Source: Nocardioides kongjuensis
Lineage (GTDB): Bacteria; Actinomycetota; Actinomycetes; Propionibacteriales; Nocardioidaceae
Assembly (NCBI RefSeq): GCF_013409625.1
Contig: NZ_JACCBF010000001.1
Span: 868,001-932,000, forward strand
DNA length: 64,000 nt
Direction: 5' to 3'
A program made the translations under genes and the position numbers. This document shows positions 19,439 through 27,628 of this stretch, piece after piece. How positions within the stretch are numbered: position 1 is the first letter of the stretch; every line of letters begins with the position of its first letter. The notes beneath the pieces were generated by a model. It did not search any database. It was not told the DNA's origin and saw only the letters and a program-made list of their open reading frames with translations.

Positions 19439-19501
19439 CCGGGACTCCTTCGTCTGGGCTTCGTGAGGGGTTCTGTGAGCGGGCTCTCCCATCTCCAGGT
19501 G

Positions 19502-19532
19502 ATGGTATACCATTCTTTGAAATGGTATACCA
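19502..19532. promoter_or_regulatory. Twin TGGTATACCA operators
   Basis: Two copies of the perfect palindrome TGGTATACCA lie at 19503-19512 (extended to ATGGTATACCAT, 19502-19513) and 19523-19532, exactly 20 bases apart, close to two helical turns. They sit in the divergent region between the DUF2877 operon and carbamate kinase. TGGT-N-ACCA palindromes are typical of GntR/FadR-type repressors; no GntR gene is in the window, so the regulator would be encoded elsewhere. Confidence 0.75.
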
Positions 19533-19562
19533 GCGTGTACCCCATCGAGCAGGAGGAAGTTC

Positions 19563-20510
19563 ATGCGAGTCGTAGTGGCACTGGGCGGCAACGCCCTCGC
19601 GCGTCGGGGCGAGCCGATGACGGCGGAGTACCTGCGGGCCAACGTCCGCTCCACGTGCCAGGCGCTCGCCGAGCTGGCCCGCACCACCGAGCTGGTCATC
19701 ACCCACGGCAACGGACCGCAGGTCGGCCTGCTCGCCCTGCAGAACCTGGCCTACCAGGACGTCGCGGCGTACCCGCTCGACATCCTCGGCGCCGAGACCC
19801 AGGGCATGATCGGCTACGTCGTGCAGCAGGAGCTGTCCAACGCCGTCAAGGGCGAGCGCGAGGTCGCCGGCATCATCACGACCACCGTCGTCTCCGAGGA
19901 CGACCCGGCCTTCGACCGGCCCACCAAGCTGATCGGCCCGCAGTACTCCGCGCACGACGCCGCGGAGGCCGCGGCCGAGTACCGCTGGACCATCGCCAAG
20001 GACGGCAACGCCTTCCGCCGCGTCGTCCCGTCGCCGCAGCCCCTCGCCATCGTCCAGGCGCCGCTCATCCGGCGCCTGCTCGAGGGCGGCACGCTGTGCG
20101 TGTGCGTCGGTGGCGGCGGCGTGCCGGTCCGCCTGGACCGCAAGGGCCGCCACGTCGGCGTCCAGGCCGTCGTCGACAAGGACCAGGCCAGCGCCGCGCT
20201 CGCTGCCGAGATCGGTGCCGACGTGCTCATCATGCTGACCGACGGCGACTACGTCAGCGAGAACTGGGGCACCCCGCAGCAGCGTGACATCGTCACCGCC
20301 TCGGCCGACGCGATCGCGGAGCTGGCCTTCGCCGAGGGCTCGATGCAGCCCAAGGTGGACGCCGCGATCCGGGTCGCCCGTGCCGGCGGCCGGGTCCTGA
20401 TCGGTCCGCTCGACCGGCTCGACGACCTCCTCGCCCGCAAGGTCGGCACCGAGATCGTGCCGACCCTCGACGAGGGCATCGTCTTCCTGGAGCGCGAGCC
20501 CGCCGCCTGA
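19563..20510 (+). CDS. arcC: Carbamate kinase
   Basis: 315 residues, the usual length. The amino-acid-kinase fold motifs are clear: VVALGGNALARRG at the N-terminus, VITHGNGPQVGLLALQ, DILGAETQGMIGY, VCVGGGGVPV, and VVDKDQASAALAAEIGADVLIMLTDGDYV. The enzyme transfers phosphate from carbamoyl phosphate to ADP, giving ATP, carbon dioxide and ammonia. AGGAGG precedes the ATG. It is divergent from the FdrA-type operon and shares its twin operator, so it plays the role of E. coli AllK: energy recovery from carbamoyl phosphate made by that complex. No arginine deiminase or ornithine carbamoyltransferase gene is nearby. Confidence 0.93.
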   Translation: MRVVVALGGNALARRGEPMTAEYLRANVRSTCQALAELARTTELVITHGNGPQVGLLALQNLAYQDVAAYPLDILGAETQGMIGYVVQQELSNAVKGEREVAGIITTTVVSEDDPAFDRPTKLIGPQYSAHDAAEAAAEYRWTIAKDGNAFRRVVPSPQPLAIVQAPLIRRLLEGGTLCVCVGGGGVPVRLDRKGRHVGVQAVVDKDQASAALAAEIGADVLIMLTDGDYVSENWGTPQQRDIVTASADAIAELAFAEGSMQPKVDAAIRVARAGGRVLIGPLDRLDDLLARKVGTEIVPTLDEGIVFLEREPAA

Positions 20511-20513
20511 CGG

Positions 20514-21476
20514 TCAGTCCGCCGGGGTCGACCTGCGTACGCCGGGCAGCACCTGCTCGCCGTAGAACTCGATCATCTCCCGGTAGTACGGGCCCATGGT
20601 GGAGACGTACACCTCGTCGTACCCGGCCTCGGCGTAGGCCCGCACCGCTGCGACGTGCTCGCCGACGGCGGACCCGGCGACCACGCTGTCGGCGGTGGCC
20701 TCCTTCGTGACCAGCTGCGATGCCTGCTCGAAGTGCCGCGGCGAGGGGAGCACCTGGGCGAGCTCGCCGGGGAGACCGGCGTTGGCCCACAGCCGGTGGG
20801 CGTGCTCGACGCCTTCCTCCGTGCTGGGTGCGAAGGCCACCTTGAGCCCGGCTGCGGTCGGCCGGCCGCCGGACTCCTCGGTGAACAGCTCGCGGAGCTC
20901 GGCGCCGGGGGCGGTGTTGACGTAGCCGTCCGCGATCTCGGCGGCGACCCGGGTGGCCTTCTCGCCGAAGCCCGACATCCAGATCTCCGGCGGCGTGCCG
21001 GGCAGCGTCCACAGCCGGGCGTCGTCCACCGTGAACCACCGGCCCCGGTGGTCGACGGTCGCGCCGGTCCACAGGGCCCGGATCAGGCCGACCGCCTCGC
21101 GCAGCATCTCGATGCGTACGTCGAACGAGGGCCACACCTCGCCGGTGAGGTGCTCGTTGAGCGCCTCACCCGTGCCCACCCCGAGCCGGAAGCCGGGGTT
21201 GAGCACGGCGCAGGTCGCGGCCGCGTGGGCGACCATCAGCGGGCTCTGCCGTCCGATGGGACAGGTCACCGCGGTCATGATGGGAAGGGCGGTGACCTGG
21301 GCGATCGCCCCGATCATCGGCCAGACCATCGGGCTCTGGCCCTGCGTCGAGTTCCACGGCTGGATGTGGTCGCTGATCCACAGCCCGTCGAACCCGGCGT
21401 CCTCGGCGGCGAGCGCCTGCTCGACGAGCTGGGCCGGCGTGTACTCCTCGCTGGAGAGGAAGTAGCCGATCCTCAT
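20514..21476 (-). CDS. LLM-class F420-dependent oxidoreductase (TIGR03557 / G6PDH-like)
   Basis: 320 residues. The sequence has the layout of F420-dependent glucose-6-phosphate dehydrogenase relatives: MRIGYFLSSEEYTPAQLVEQALAAEDAGFD at the start, DGLWISDHIQPW, and NPGFRLGVGTGEALNEHLTGE around residue 100. The barrel ends with YDEVYVSTMGPYYREMIEFYGEQVLP, usual for TIGR03557 proteins. The true substrate is not known. It converges on carbamate kinase with only three bases between the stops. Confidence 0.85.
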   Translation of the reverse strand: MRIGYFLSSEEYTPAQLVEQALAAEDAGFDGLWISDHIQPWNSTQGQSPMVWPMIGAIAQVTALPIMTAVTCPIGRQSPLMVAHAAATCAVLNPGFRLGVGTGEALNEHLTGEVWPSFDVRIEMLREAVGLIRALWTGATVDHRGRWFTVDDARLWTLPGTPPEIWMSGFGEKATRVAAEIADGYVNTAPGAELRELFTEESGGRPTAAGLKVAFAPSTEEGVEHAHRLWANAGLPGELAQVLPSPRHFEQASQLVTKEATADSVVAGSAVGEHVAAVRAYAEAGYDEVYVSTMGPYYREMIEFYGEQVLPGVRRSTPAD

Positions 21477-21477
21477 C

Positions 21478-22032
21478 TCACGACTCCGCCTCTGCCTCGA
21501 GGGTCTCCTTGAGCTCGTCCTTGCTCATCGACGACGTCCCGGAGACACCGGCGTTGGCGGCCTGCTGGTCGAGCTCGGCCCTGGTGATGTCGCCCGGCTG
21601 CTCGCCGAGGTGCTCCTCGCGGGCGGCGAGGAACGCCTCGCCCAGCTCGGCTCGGCGGGCCTCGTCCAGCCGCTCGCGCATGCCGGGCAGGACGGTCTGC
21701 TCCTCCTCCTCGACGTGGTGGCTGACCGCGTCGACCAGCTCCTGCAGCGCGGCCTCGAAGTCCGGGGAGGAGGGGTCGGTCTCGGACAGGGCGAGCGCGA
21801 GCTGGTCGGCCTCGAGGTGCTCCTTCTGGCTGTGCTCGACGTCGTCGGCTCCGCCGGCCTCGCGGGCCGCCGGGTAGACCTCCGACTCCTCGGCCCGGCT
21901 GTGCGCCGTGAGCAGGGTGGTCATCACCGGCACGAGCGCGGCGCGCTTCTCGGGCTCGTTGAGGAGGGTGTCGAAGAGCTTCTCGAGCTCGCGGTGGTCG
22001 TTCATGATGAGGTCGACGACGTCCTTGCTCAT
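21478..22032 (-). CDS. Hemerythrin-like (HHE domain) protein
   Basis: 184 residues. HHE-type iron ligands can be seen: H13 in IMNDHRELEKLF, H44 and E48 in TAHSRAEESEVYP, H67 and H71, and H105/H106 plus E109 in VSHHVEEEEQTVLPGM. Such cytoplasmic proteins bind a diiron centre and are linked to oxygen, NO or oxidative-stress responses. The C-terminal 35 residues (ITRAELDQQAANAGVSG and SMSKDELKETL) form an extra helical tail. The gene starts one base after the LLM stop region and is probably cotranscribed with the LLM gene downstream. Confidence 0.85.
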   Translation of the reverse strand: MSKDVVDLIMNDHRELEKLFDTLLNEPEKRAALVPVMTTLLTAHSRAEESEVYPAAREAGGADDVEHSQKEHLEADQLALALSETDPSSPDFEAALQELVDAVSHHVEEEEQTVLPGMRERLDEARRAELGEAFLAAREEHLGEQPGDITRAELDQQAANAGVSGTSSMSKDELKETLEAEAES

Positions 22033-22127
22033 GGGGTGCTCCTCGCGTGGGTCCGTGGGTCCGTGGGCCCTGACCGGGCCCGCGGGAGCCGTACCCGTGA
22101 ACCCGCTGCCGATACGGCGGGCGAGGG

Positions 22128-23000
22128 TCAGGCCTGTGACTCCTCCCACCGTCGGTGCGCCGCGAGGACCGTGCTCCACAGCCGGTCGCGTTCGGCGGGG
22201 GTCAGGTCGTCGAGCGGGAGGTCGAACACGTCGGCCAGCAGGGCGAACCAGGTGCCCCGGTCGGTGACCGGCGCATCGGTGCGGGCGCCCTCGCCGATCC
22301 GGCTGGGCACCAGGCCGCGCACGACGTCGACCCCGGTCGCGTCGCGCCGCTCGACCACCGCCACCTGCACGAAGCCCGAGTCGGCGGACGTCGAGAGCCG
22401 TTGGTGCTGGGCGAGGAAGTCCTCCACCCGGGCGGCGCCGGTCGTCCAGGACATGCCGGTGAACCCGCCCGCCGGGTCGTGGCCCAGGTGCCAGCGCGTC
22501 CCGTCGGCCGACTCCTCGAGCGTGAGGTCGAAGGGCGCCTGCCGGTGGGCTCCGGCGACGAGCGGCAGCGGGTCGTGCAGGGCGTCGCCGAGCCCGCTGT
22601 CGACGTACCAGGTGCCGGTGGGGTTGTCCTCGGTCGGGAGGCCGGTGACGCTCAGCGCCAGGTGGTTGCCGACGACGGTGGGGTTCGCCCCGTCCGGGCC
22701 GTGCACACCGCCGACGTGGGCGGTCGTGGCATAGCCGAGCGAGGTGAGCAGCAGCCCGAGCGCGCCGTTGAGGTGGTAGCAGTAGCCGCCGCGTCGCTCG
22801 TGCGCGATCCGGCGGGCGGCCGTGTGCGGGTCGATGTCCCAGGCCTGGCCGGCGTGGATCCACAGCGTCTCGTAGGGGACCCGCTCGGCGTGCCGCCGCA
22901 CGATCCGCTGCAGGGCCGCGGCCGAGGGCGGTTCGGCGGCGACCCCGAGGCGGTCGAGGTAGGCCTGCTGGAGCCGGGGGTCCAGCCTGTCGGTGAACAC
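22128..23000 (-). CDS. nat: Arylamine N-acetyltransferase
   Basis: 290 residues from the GTG at 23000, typical for bacterial NAT. The catalytic triad is visible: C74 in RRGGYCYHLNGALG, H113 in VVGNHLALSV and D134 in WYVDSGLGDAL. NATs transfer acetyl from acetyl-CoA to arylamines or hydrazines in the cytoplasm. No strong ribosome-binding site precedes the GTG, which lies 17 bases after the preceding gene, so it is probably cotranscribed with the upstream ABM-like gene. Confidence 0.9.
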   Translation of the reverse strand: MFTDRLDPRLQQAYLDRLGVAAEPPSAAALQRIVRRHAERVPYETLWIHAGQAWDIDPHTAARRIAHERRGGYCYHLNGALGLLLTSLGYATTAHVGGVHGPDGANPTVVGNHLALSVTGLPTEDNPTGTWYVDSGLGDALHDPLPLVAGAHRQAPFDLTLEESADGTRWHLGHDPAGGFTGMSWTTGAARVEDFLAQHQRLSTSADSGFVQVAVVERRDATGVDVVRGLVPSRIGEGARTDAPVTDRGTWFALLADVFDLPLDDLTPAERDRLWSTVLAAHRRWEESQA

Positions 23001-23017
23001 CCCGGCATTGTGCAGGC

Positions 23018-23620
23018 TCAGGCCATCTCGGGCACGTGCAGGTGCGCGTAGGCGAGGTCGAACTCGTGCACCTCGACCACCACGCCGGAGGCCTCCTGCG
23101 CCGTGCGGTTGCGCATCTCGTCGGCCATCGTGCGGCTCGCGACCATCGCGTCGTGCGACTCCCAGGCCGTCGTCGCGCAGCCCAGGCCGGTGGCCCGGTC
23201 GACGAGCAGGCTGGCACTGCAGAAGCCGTCCATCTCGTCCAGGCGGGGGAGAAGCGCGACCCGGAAGGTCTCGGTCATCGTGTCGAGGTCGCCCTCGAGC
23301 CAGCTGACCCGGCAGCACGCACCGTGGTGGCTGCGGTGCATGGCGACGATCTCCCAGCTGTCGACCTGCATCGAGGCACCGAGCACGTCGCGGCCGCGGT
23401 CGCGCATCGGCCGCAGCAGCGCGTCGCTGGCGGTCATCGCCTCCTCGGTCTGCCACGAGCTGGTGGCGATGCAGTACCCGGTCGCGCGGTCGACCAGCAG
23501 CGAGAGCCCGAGGCAGCCCTCCATCCGGCCGAGCATCGGTGCTGCCTCGTCCTCGACGAACTTGATGCCCGCGTCGATGTTGGCGGGGTTGCCGTGGAAC
23601 GTGCTCGAACGTGCGTACAC
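23018..23620 (-). CDS. Two-domain ABM/dimeric alpha-beta barrel protein
   Basis: 200 residues made of two similar halves: residues 1-100 and 101-200 both contain a GxxxASLLVDRATG-type strand (LGLSLLVDRATGYCIATSSW and CSASLLVDRATGLGCATTAW), followed by an acidic helix. This is a tandem duplication of the dimeric ferredoxin-like fold used by antibiotic biosynthesis monooxygenase-type proteins. No cofactor motif is visible and the role is unknown. It lies upstream of, and is likely cotranscribed with, the N-acetyltransferase. Confidence 0.7.
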   Translation of the reverse strand: MYARSSTFHGNPANIDAGIKFVEDEAAPMLGRMEGCLGLSLLVDRATGYCIATSSWQTEEAMTASDALLRPMRDRGRDVLGASMQVDSWEIVAMHRSHHGACCRVSWLEGDLDTMTETFRVALLPRLDEMDGFCSASLLVDRATGLGCATTAWESHDAMVASRTMADEMRNRTAQEASGVVVEVHEFDLAYAHLHVPEMA

Positions 23621-23723
23621 GACCCACTCCTCTCAGGGGCAGGGCGACGCCCGACCGGCATCGCCGGTAGCTCCCTGCATACTCCTGAGCGGGCCGACAC
23701 GCCAGCCCTGCGGGGCAGCCGGA

Positions 23724-24392
23724 TCAGGCGTCGACGGGCCGCTCGTTGTAGGCACCTGCGAGCTCCTGGCCGGTCAGCGCGTGGATGGCGTCCATGATCT
23801 CGTCGGTCGCCTCCCGCCGCGCCCGGCCCGGCGCCACGCCCTCGAAGCGCCCGGTGAAGTCCAGCGGCCTCCCGAACCGCACGGTCACCTTGGCCAGCCG
23901 CGGGAACCGCGCGTCGACCGGCTGCAGCTCGTCGGTGCCGGTCAGCCCGACCGGCACCACGGGTACGCCGGCCGTCAGCGCCAGCTGCGCGACGCCGGTG
24001 CGGCCGCGGTAGAGCCGTCCGTCGCGCGAGCGGGTGCCCTCGGGGTAGATGCCGAACGCCTCGCCCCGACCGAGCACCTCGAGCGCCACGTCGAGCGAGT
24101 TGAGGGCCGCGCGGGTGTCGCTGCGGTCGACCGGCACCATGCCCAGGCCCTCGAACCAGGCCTTGCTCAGCCGGCCCTTGATCCCGGGGCCGGTGAAGTA
24201 CTCCGCCTTCGCCAGGAACACCACCTTGCGGGGCGCCACGATCGGGATCACGACGCTGTCGGCGAAGCTGAGGTGGTTGCTCGCGAACAGGACCGGCCCG
24301 GTCAGCGGCACGTTGGCGACGCCCTCGATCGTCGGTCGCCACACCGCGCGAGCCAGCGGCGGGACAACGGAGTGGAGGACCTCGTACAGCAC
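23724..24392 (-). CDS. 1-acyl-sn-glycerol-3-phosphate acyltransferase (PlsC-like)
   Basis: 222 residues. The acyltransferase motifs are in order: NHLSFAD (H-x4-D catalytic pair), the central KAEYFTGPGIKGRLSKAWFEG, YPEGTRSRDGRLYRGRTG and VPVVPVGLTGTDEL. The enzyme acylates lysophosphatidate at the inner face of the membrane. The GTG at 24392 gives the usual start, VLYEVLHSVVPPLAR; a short hydrophobic N-terminus is in keeping with membrane association. Monocistronic, divergent from the BBE-type oxidase. Confidence 0.88.
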   Translation of the reverse strand: MLYEVLHSVVPPLARAVWRPTIEGVANVPLTGPVLFASNHLSFADSVVIPIVAPRKVVFLAKAEYFTGPGIKGRLSKAWFEGLGMVPVDRSDTRAALNSLDVALEVLGRGEAFGIYPEGTRSRDGRLYRGRTGVAQLALTAGVPVVPVGLTGTDELQPVDARFPRLAKVTVRFGRPLDFTGRFEGVAPGRARREATDEIMDAIHALTGQELAGAYNERPVDA

Positions 24393-24509
24393 GGGGGTCA
24401 GCCTAGTTCCCCGGACGGACCCCTCCTTTCCCCATTCCACGGGATGCCACTGCACCGCCCCGCAGGGATCGTGGGAGGAGGGAGGGGCCACGAGGCCAGG
24501 AGGCCAGGC

Positions 24510-25847
24510 ATGACGAGATGGTGCGGCCCCGACGAGGCCGGGTACGACGAGCAGCGCGCTGTGTTCAACGCCATGATCGACAAGCGGCCGCGCGTCATCG
24601 CAGCCTGCTCCGGACCCGCGGACGTCAGGGAGGCGCTCGATCGCGCGGCCCGCGACGGGCTCGCGGTCGCGGTGCGCTCGGGCGGCCACTCGGTGGCCGG
24701 CCAGTCGACCAACGACGACGGCCTGGTGGTCGACGTACGCCCCATGAAGGGGGTCGAGATCGACGTCGCCGCCCGCCGCGCGCGGGTCGGCGCGGGCTGC
24801 ACGTGGGGCGAGCTCGACGCGGCCGCCCAGGAGCACGGGCTGGCCACGACCGGTGGCCGGATCTCCTCGACCGGCGTCGCGGGGCTGACCCTCGGCGGCG
24901 GCTCCGGTTGGCTGGAGCGCCAGTACGGCCTCAGCTGTGACAACCTGCTCGCCCTCGAGCTGGTCACCGCCGACGGCCGCGAGCTGCGCGCCGACGAGAC
25001 CCAGCACCAGGACCTGCTCTGGGCGAGCAAGGGCGGCGGCGGCAACTTCGGTGTCGTGACCGCGCTGGAGCTCCGGCTGCACCCGGTCGGCCCGACGATC
25101 ATCGGCGGGCTGATGCTGTGGCCGCTCGACCGCGGCCCGGAGGTCGCCCGCGTCTTCCGGGACTGGGCGGCCGGCGCGCCCGACGAGCTCGGCACCGCGC
25201 TCGTCGTGATCAGCGGACCGCCCGAGGAGTTCGTCCCCGCGCACCTGCAGGGCCAGCCCCTGATCGGCCTCGCCGTGTGCTGGAACGGCGACCACGCTGT
25301 CGGGAACGACCTGGTCCAGGTGATGCGAGACCTCGCCCCGGCGGTCGACCTGGTCGGCCCGATGCCCTACACCGCGTTCCAGTCGATGCTCGACCAGCCG
25401 GCGGGTCTGCGGCAGTACTGGAGTGCCGACTACCACGACAGCTTCCCCGACGACGCCCTCGACGTCTTCCTCGACGCCGGTGCCCGCCGTCCCTCCCCGA
25501 TGAGCCAGCACCTGCTGCTCCCGTGGGGCGGCGCGCTGGCCCGCATCGACGCCGACTCCACACCGCTCAACCAGCGTGCCGCCCGTTGGGTCAGCCACCC
25601 GTTCGCGACCTGGCTCGACGAGTCCGAGGACGCCGCCAACATCGGCTGGGTCCGCGACTACCGCCGGGCGAACGCCCCGTTCACCACGGGCGGGGTCTAC
25701 CTCAACTTCATCGGCGACGAGGGCGACGAGCGGATCCGCGCGGCCTTCGGTGACAAGTACGAGCGCCTCGTCGCCATCAAGTCGGAGTACGACCCCGACA
25801 ACGTCTTCGCGGGCAACCAGAACATCCGTCCGCGTGCCACCGTCTGA
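24510..25847 (+). CDS. FAD-linked oxidoreductase (PCMH/BBE type)
   Basis: 445 residues. The PCMH FAD domain starts with a RxSGGHSVAGQSTNDDGLVVD block containing the histidine that commonly bonds FAD, and continues with GAGCTWGELDAAAQEHGLATTGG and GVAGLTLGGGSGWLERQYG. The site where two-bond enzymes carry a cysteine reads GGGSG, so a single covalent link is expected. The C-terminus YDPDNVFAGNQNIRP is the BBE domain. No signal peptide is present. The substrate (sugar, alkaloid or phenol-like) is unknown. A cupin gene follows after 14 bases. Confidence 0.88.
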   Translation: MTRWCGPDEAGYDEQRAVFNAMIDKRPRVIAACSGPADVREALDRAARDGLAVAVRSGGHSVAGQSTNDDGLVVDVRPMKGVEIDVAARRARVGAGCTWGELDAAAQEHGLATTGGRISSTGVAGLTLGGGSGWLERQYGLSCDNLLALELVTADGRELRADETQHQDLLWASKGGGGNFGVVTALELRLHPVGPTIIGGLMLWPLDRGPEVARVFRDWAAGAPDELGTALVVISGPPEEFVPAHLQGQPLIGLAVCWNGDHAVGNDLVQVMRDLAPAVDLVGPMPYTAFQSMLDQPAGLRQYWSADYHDSFPDDALDVFLDAGARRPSPMSQHLLLPWGGALARIDADSTPLNQRAARWVSHPFATWLDESEDAANIGWVRDYRRANAPFTTGGVYLNFIGDEGDERIRAAFGDKYERLVAIKSEYDPDNVFAGNQNIRPRATV

Positions 25848-25861
25848 GCAGAGGAGAAGCC

Positions 25862-26215
25862 ATGTCCGACAAGCAGAGCATCGACACCCCGCACGAGCGT
25901 CGTGCCTTCCAGGACCACGGCCACATGGACGTCGTCACCCTCGGCGACTTCACCCTGGGCCGCGGCACCTTCGAGCCCGGCTGGCGCTGGTCGAACGACG
26001 TCAAGCCGATCGCCGGCACCGACTCCTGCCAGGTCCACCACACCGGGATCTGCCTCTCCGGCCGGATGACCATCAAGCCCGACGACGGCGAGGAGTTCAG
26101 CATCGGCCCCGGCGACGTCATCGACCTCGACCCGGGGCACGACGCCTGGACGGACGGCGACGAGGCCTGCGTCATCCTCGACACCGGCGTGGCGGCGTAC
26201 GCCAAGCCGAGCTGA
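25862..26215 (+). CDS. Cupin-domain protein
   Basis: 117 residues with a cupin_2-type barrel: the first motif region reads RGTFEPGWRWSNDVKP, the middle HHTGICLSGRMTIKPDDGEEF, and the last IGPGDVIDLDPGHDAW. The small size suggests a binding or regulatory role rather than a full enzyme. AGGAGAAG precedes the ATG, and the gene is coupled to the FAD oxidase upstream. Confidence 0.82.
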   Translation: MSDKQSIDTPHERRAFQDHGHMDVVTLGDFTLGRGTFEPGWRWSNDVKPIAGTDSCQVHHTGICLSGRMTIKPDDGEEFSIGPGDVIDLDPGHDAWTDGDEACVILDTGVAAYAKPS

Positions 26216-26293
26216 GGCGGCGACTGGGAGACGCCCTGCCGGCACCGGTTCTGACTGATTCCTGCATCGGCAGGCCCTGGGCCGATCGTCCTC

Positions 26294-26299
26294 TACGTT
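26294..26299 (+). promoter_or_regulatory. -10-like hexamer of a probable leaderless transcript
   Basis: TACGTT (26294-26299) ends six bases before the ATG of the transporter gene at 26306, and no ribosome-binding sequence lies between them. This is the spacing expected when transcription starts on the first base of the start codon. No clear -35 is visible. Confidence 0.4.
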
Positions 26300-26305
26300 C
26301 TGCCC

Positions 26306-27628
26306 ATGGTCGACGAGCTGCCCGCGCGGATCCGTCGCGGCTACGCGCTGGGCGGTGTCGCCACGGGCGTCTACGGCACGGTGCCGTCCCTGCTGCTGAT
26401 GCCCTACCTCACCGAGGAGCTGGGCGTCGGCGCCCTGCTCGCCGGGCTCGTGGTGTTCGCGCCCAAGGCCTGGGACGTCGTCTGCAACCCGCTGGCCGGC
26501 CGCCTCAGCGACCGGGTGCGACGCCGCGACCGCCGCCGGCCCTTCCTCCTGGTCGCCGGCCCGCTCATGGGAGTGGGCCTCGCGTTCGTCTTCACCGGGC
26601 CGAGCGCGCCCTTCCTGCTCGCCCTGGCGTGGGTGCTGCTCGCCAACCTGGTCGCCGCGACGGCGTACGCGTTCTTCCAGGTGCCCTACCTCGCGATGTC
26701 GGCCGAGGTCACCGGCGACTGCGGCGTGCGCACCCAGATGATGGCGTGGCGGGTGGGCGTGGTGACCACCGCGATCGCGGTCTCCGGGGTGGTGGCGCCC
26801 TGGCTGGCGACGACCGCGGGCGGCTACCGCACGATGGGTGTCCTCGCCGGACTCGTCGTCCTCGCCGGCTCGCTGGCCGTGTGGTGGTGCACCCGCGGCG
26901 CACCCGTGGTCCGGGCCGAGAGCGCCGGGGGAGGACTGCGGGACCAGCTGCGGATCGTCCTCGGCAACGCCCACGCGCGAGCGCTGATCACCGCCCTGGT
27001 GCTGCAGGCCGCGGGCACGAGCATGCTCCTCGCCGCGGTGGCCTACGCCGCCCGGGTGCTCCTCGGTGACACCGCCACCGGCAGCTACCTGTTCGCCGCG
27101 TTCGTGCTGCCCGGCGTCCTGTCCGCACCGGTGTGGGCCCGGCTCGGTCGCCGGCACGGCAAGAAGGCCGGCGACCTGGTCGCGACGGCCGTCCTGGCCT
27201 GCGGCCTGGTCGCGATGCTCGGCGCCTGGTCCGGCAGCCTGGCGTGGTGCCTGGTCTGGTCGGCCGTCACGGGGGCCGGGTACGCCGGCATCCAGGTCTT
27301 CCCGCTCGCGATGCTCCCCGACGTCGCCGCCCACGACGCCCGCACCTCCGGGCACAACCGGATCGGCCTGTTCTCCGGCGTCTGGGCCGGCTGCGAGCTG
27401 CTCGGCTTCGCCCTCGGACCAGGGCTGCTCGGCGTGGTGCTGGCGGTCGGCGGCTACGAGGGCGGCCTCGACGCGTACGACACCCCGGCGCGGCTCGCCG
27501 TCCTCGCCGGCACCTCCGTCGTGCCATCCGCGCTGGTGCTGGTCAGCCTCGCCGCGATCCGCGCCTACCGCCTGGACGAGGCGCTGCGCGACGTCCCGTC
27601 CGGTCCAGCACCTGCCCCTGTCGCTTGA
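26306..27628 (+). CDS. MFS transporter of the GPH (glycoside/cation symporter) type
   Basis: 440 residues with 12 hydrophobic segments. PKAWDVVCNPLAGRLSDRVRRRDRRRP after TM2 is the GPH/MFS loop motif with conserved aspartates. These carriers symport sugars, glycosides or other small solutes. It has its own probable leaderless promoter. The 3' end overlaps the converging Lrp gene by 86 bases. Substrate unknown. Confidence 0.82.
   Translation: MVDELPARIRRGYALGGVATGVYGTVPSLLLMPYLTEELGVGALLAGLVVFAPKAWDVVCNPLAGRLSDRVRRRDRRRPFLLVAGPLMGVGLAFVFTGPSAPFLLALAWVLLANLVAATAYAFFQVPYLAMSAEVTGDCGVRTQMMAWRVGVVTTAIAVSGVVAPWLATTAGGYRTMGVLAGLVVLAGSLAVWWCTRGAPVVRAESAGGGLRDQLRIVLGNAHARALITALVLQAAGTSMLLAAVAYAARVLLGDTATGSYLFAAFVLPGVLSAPVWARLGRRHGKKAGDLVATAVLACGLVAMLGAWSGSLAWCLVWSAVTGAGYAGIQVFPLAMLPDVAAHDARTSGHNRIGLFSGVWAGCELLGFALGPGLLGVVLAVGGYEGGLDAYDTPARLAVLAGTSVVPSALVLVSLAAIRAYRLDEALRDVPSGPAPAPVA

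Noticed and set aside
19563..20510. Arginine deiminase pathway
   Set aside because: Carbamate kinase is present but no arcA or arcB; the divergent FdrA-type operon is a better source of carbamoyl phosphate.
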